NCBI GenBank assembly: GCA_025506515.1
Contig: CM046451.1
Span: 69,424,930 to 69,488,929, forward strand
Reading direction: 5' to 3'
Origin: Flaveria trinervia
Lineage: Eukaryota; Streptophyta; Magnoliopsida; Asterales; Asteraceae
Length of the DNA: 64,000 bases
Position 1 is the first letter of the stretch. Each line of letters starts with the position of its first letter. Below, piece by piece: positions 60,503 through 64,000 of this stretch. The notes under the pieces were generated by a model. That model had not been told where the DNA came from. It saw only the letters and a list, made by a program, of their open reading frames with translations, and searched no databases. Made by a program: the position numbers and the translations under genes.

Positions 60503-62624
60503 TGTAACACTCAGTTATTTCCCTTGAAGCCAAAGAAAGAAGGAAAAGAGAAAGAAAATAAATAAAGTCCAAAGTCAAGGGAACGAACTTGCCAAATGGA
60601 AAAAACTTGAATGAGTGGGGTATAAGAGGGGGGAAGGCAGCCCACATCCTCCCCCACACTCACAATTCTCGGGTATAGAGAGAAAAGAGGAAGAAAAGTG
60701 GTCTCAAGCTTCTGTTTTCGTGGATTCGAGCATGAAAGTTGAGGTGTAGCGGGTTGGATTGAAGCTCTACTCAACGGTGTTGTTTGGGTGAGTTCTAGGA
60801 CCCCTCTTTTACATGTTTTCAATTGATTTGGGGCTGGAACACATAGTAAAACCCATTTTTGTAATGTGTGTGTTGAACCCGTATGTATGTGTTTGTGTGT
60901 GATGCGAGTGGAGTTTTTTTGGGCTTTTGTATGCTTGAATGGTGTTGTGGTATGTCTTTTTAAGGTTTAGCATGTTTGATTTGGGCTTAGAACAGGTTTG
61001 AGTGGGTTTGGAGGCCGAAAAGTGCAGATTGGGTTCGGGATGAACTGCATTCTGCATCAGCTAGGGCTACACGACCGATTGGCATGCGACAGGAGGCCAT
61101 ATGGCTGAAAGGAGTGTGACTGAGGTTCATTCGCATGCGAGTCATGCGACTAGAGTCCATACGCTTGTTAGTCGTGCGACTGAGATTCATTCGCATGGGG
61201 GTCATGCGATCGGGTTCCGTACGCCTAGGTCCATCCGCATTAGGTCTATTCGCACAAGTGTTCATCCGCATTAGGTCCATTCGCATAGGATTCATCCGCA
61301 TTGTGTCCATCCGCATTGGGTCCATTCGCATAGGGCCCATTCGCCTGGTGTTCATGCGCATGGTGTTCATGCGCACGGTGTTCAGTCGCCTAAGAGGCCA
61401 TGCGACTGAAGGGTGCCCATATGCCCAAGTAGGGCTTGTGTATCCGAGGGAACATAGTTTATTTACTGACTTTCGGGGAAAGTGCAAATGTAAGTTTTGA
61501 CATGGAAGGTTCCCGGGGGTTCATGTAAGATGACTTTTGAGGCCATAGAGGTGATGTTGGGCATCGATGATGATGATGTATAATGTTGTATGTATGATGA
61601 TGCCATGTATGATGATGTTGACTGTGTATGTTGATGTTCGTAATTAGTATATATGATTATTTTCCCTTGGCTTTACGTGGTATGTTAATGAATGAAATGA
61701 AAGTATAATGTAGCGTAAAGTGGAAGATAATGAAAAGAGGAAAATGATGAATGAATGCATGCATTAATGAACGATGGAAAGTAAAGAATGTCTTGCAAGC
61801 CTTGTATGTCGGAACAGGCCCAACGAAGGGTGTTAGTCTAATGGTGTGTGGGTTAGCTACCCCAGAAGGATGCACATCAGGGTCCTTCTTTGTGATTGAC
61901 CATATATATAGAACCTTTGTTGCTTACCCTAGATACTATGGCCAGGGTGTGTGCCATGACGGAAGGTCTATGATAGACTTAGGCCCAGTATCCGCTTTAT
62001 GCATGACGGTGGGTATAGCACATGACAATGGTACGCCTGAATTTACTCTTATTGTGGGCAGGCTGTTGTGCGCCATGACAGAAGGTCTATGTTAGACTTA
62101 GGCCCAGTACCCACTTTATGCATGACGTGGGGTAAAGTTCATGGCATTGATGGAATGAAGCGAATTAATGAATGAATGTATGTATGAAAGTAAGAATGTA
62201 TGAATGAACGAAAGTTAATGAACGAATGATGAAGATAATAATGATATTATCTATGTGTACGTATGATGTATGATCACATGCAAAAGTAAAGGACGTTTTT
62301 AATGAAAGTAAAGTATGTTTTATTATAAAACTAGAACTCACTCAGCAACGCTGACTTTTATGTGTTTCAAGTTGGCAGGTAATGTTGCTGAGGATGGCAC
62401 GGGGCGGCTACTTAGCTCTTTTTGATGACACTCTTTTGTTTAATGTTTTTGCATTGTAATGCGAACGAATGATATTTTGAAATGAACGATTGTATTAACT
62501 TGCAAAAGCATTTATAAGGAAATGAAAAGTTATTTTAATGTTCCGCTAAAATGTTTATGAAGGTTAATGTAAAGTTATATGTTTTATGTGCAGTGATGTA
62601 CCAGCTGTAAGCTTCCCAGGAACA
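60503..62624 (+). repeat. 3' LTR of gypsy I (about 2122 bp, end truncated)
   Basis: Starts tgtaacactcag. The usual end ggggccttaca is missing: after gcttcccaggaaca the sequence passes into copia H. The word array lies at 61080-61410 and the ~122-bp repeats at 61925-62130. Confidence 0.9.
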
Positions 62625-63332
62625 CAAGTGGGTGATGCTACCAAAAAGGGGATGAAAGTCATTACAGTTACAGAACCTGGGAGTTCTTCATAGAGAATGA
62701 ACACTGAGGACTCACCATACTCACTGGCAATTGTGCATTCTCAGCAACCTCCTCAAATTCACATTGATGTGGACTATATAGACTCCTTCATATAGAGACT
62801 GTTTGAGGAAGGGATACCAAGGGCTATGTCATCTCCACCATCTTCCAATCACATCAATGCGTGGAGGTATGACAACAATAGTAGAGCCCTAATCATTAGT
62901 AGAGTTCAAGGGCAACAAGAGATCTTCAACTTTCAGACCTTGAACTTCTATGAAGGTCTGGATTTAGTCAACATGCCACTTGTCAATCCAAGCAAATCAA
63001 GAAATGCTGACAAGTTGACCCAAAGAATCCAAGACCGGATCACTACAGAGTTCAGCCTTAGAAAAAGACTATGGCAATTAGGCAATGTCATCGGTCAAAT
63101 GGATGTTGAGGCAGACCCTAAGATCAGCTTCATAGGGGAAACCTTGACTAAAGGCCTAATGACAGAACCTGAGAGCCCTGTCTTATCACCAACAACTACT
63201 ACAAAGATCAATTACCTTTTTGAGACATCTGCCAGTGAAGGTGTTTCTCAACCTCTCTTTGGCCAGAGCTTGGAAGCTACATCAAGCAATAAAGGCCAAG
63301 GTCTCTCCACCCTGAGTCACAAAGGTCTGTGA
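62625..63332 (+). pseudogene. Accessory ORF of copia H, second part
   Basis: Copia H resumes after gypsy I. A frame at 62826-63332 reads MSSPPSSNHINAWRYDNN, SRALIISRVQGQQEIFNFQ and LDLVNMPLVNPSKSRNADKL, then becomes Ser/Thr rich and ends in a stop at 63330. Before it (62625-62825) the coding signal is broken by stops. I recognise no domain. It continues the same broken accessory protein as 52282-53467. Confidence 0.65.
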
Positions 63333-64000
63333 GTGACAAAGGGAAAAGAAAATTGACTTCTAAGGAGATTGAGGGGGAGAGGAGAGAGAGGAAAAGGAAG
63401 CTAAGGGGAGAAAGTTCCTCTTCTGAGTTTGCAAGACTCATGGAGTCTGCTATTAGGGCTATCCCCAGACCAGATACTCAGAATGATAAGTTAAGGGCAG
63501 TCAGGATAAACTACCTGCAGACAAGGAACTATGACATTGATAATGTCATCTCTCTCCCATTGGGGGAACTAAATAAACTGGTTGACCTAGAAAGGTCAAG
63601 GGAGAAGAAAGAGGTAGAATATGCAGAGCTACTGGTACAAATCAAAGAAGACAGAAGAAAGAAAAGATTATACGAGCATGTGCCTACTCTCTCCCCACTT
63701 CAAGAAAGTCCTGCATATGAGGATGTGGTTCAACAAGAACCTCGGGTAGATAAAGAAGAAGAAAGGATCAAGACAATTAACTACCTGAGTGCCACATGCC
63801 TCTATCAGGCAGAAGCACTTCTTCCCTTATCCTTTGACTATATTGAGTTTGAGTATCTTAAACAACTTGAACATGAGATAGTCAAGAAAAGAAAGACAAC
63901 CAAGAGAAAGCTAAGGGAAGAAGTTGCTAAGTCAAGTGCCATCATCCAGAAAAGCATGAAGAAATCTGTTGACAGGCAGAGGATGATGAGCTTCTTGAAG
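63293..64000 (+). CDS. Accessory ORF of copia H, open to the window edge
   Basis: This frame is open without a stop from 63293 to the last base (236 codons) and overlaps the end of the previous frame, so a frameshift near 63310 links them. It starts in low-complexity charged sequence (SVSDKGKRKLTSKE, ERRERKRKLRGE). Then follow FARLMESAIRAIPRPDTQND, NVISLPLGELNKLVDLERSR and the charged, helix-rich LKQLEHEIVKKRKTTKRKL, likely a coiled coil. No ATG opens it here. It is the longest unbroken accessory stretch in the window; the family is one found after pol in SIRE-like elements. Confidence 0.6.

Larger units (their letters stand above)
53468..62624 (+). mobile_element. Ty3/gypsy element I
   Basis: Full LTR element of about 9157 bp inserted in the accessory ORF of copia H: LTR 53468-55590, primer site 55594-55610, gag, pol with chromodomain-type tail, purine tract 60489-60502, LTR 60503-62624. 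The left flank is actat (53463-53467), but no matching duplication is seen on the right, where the LTR end is truncated. By eye the LTR starts differ at about 6-7% of positions. The pol order and tail fit the Tekay/Del lineage (inference). Confidence 0.93.

Overview
The window is a block of nested plant LTR retrotransposons with no host gene that I can recognise. Three things point to an angiosperm, probably a eudicot: tRNA-Met-type primer sites (TGGTATCAGAGC), Ty1/copia elements of SIRE (Sirevirus) style with a third ORF after pol, and a piece of plant mitochondrial atp6. Almost every coding region carries stops or frameshifts, so most products are dead. Element letters (A, B, C...) are mine.

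Left half, about 1-43517. Copia K (minus strand) has its 5' LTR at 42779-43517, gag at 39325-42418, protease and first integrase part at 18150-19016, and the rest of pol at 5357-7983. It is split by three insertions. Ty3/gypsy A (plus, 7984-18149) has an exact 5-bp target duplication. Copia B (plus, 19017-39324) is itself split by gypsy C (minus, 23070-29684). A gypsy-type LTR D (plus, 1725-4563) is cut on its left by copia E (minus, 1-1724), which leaves the window.

Right half, 43518-64000. K sits inside an older minus-strand copia, F (43518 to about 48800), which also holds a solo gypsy LTR, G (44474-46624). F stands head to head with plus-strand copia H (about 49490 to beyond 64000). Between them is an AT-rich zone with duplicated inverted repeats. 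H has gag and the accessory ORF but no pol, and it is split by gypsy I (53468-62624). The deepest nesting is four levels: F > K > B > C and F > K > D > E.

None of this is a working set of genes. The best preserved coding stretch is the pol of B (29685-32686, one frame with four stops). H also has an open accessory frame at 63293-64000. Points of most interest are the mitochondrial atp6 3' end inside the 5' LTR of A, a second LTR-like promoter inside B just ahead of its accessory ORF, arrays of short CG-centred palindromic words in LTRs of unrelated families, and an extra ORF ahead of gag in A.
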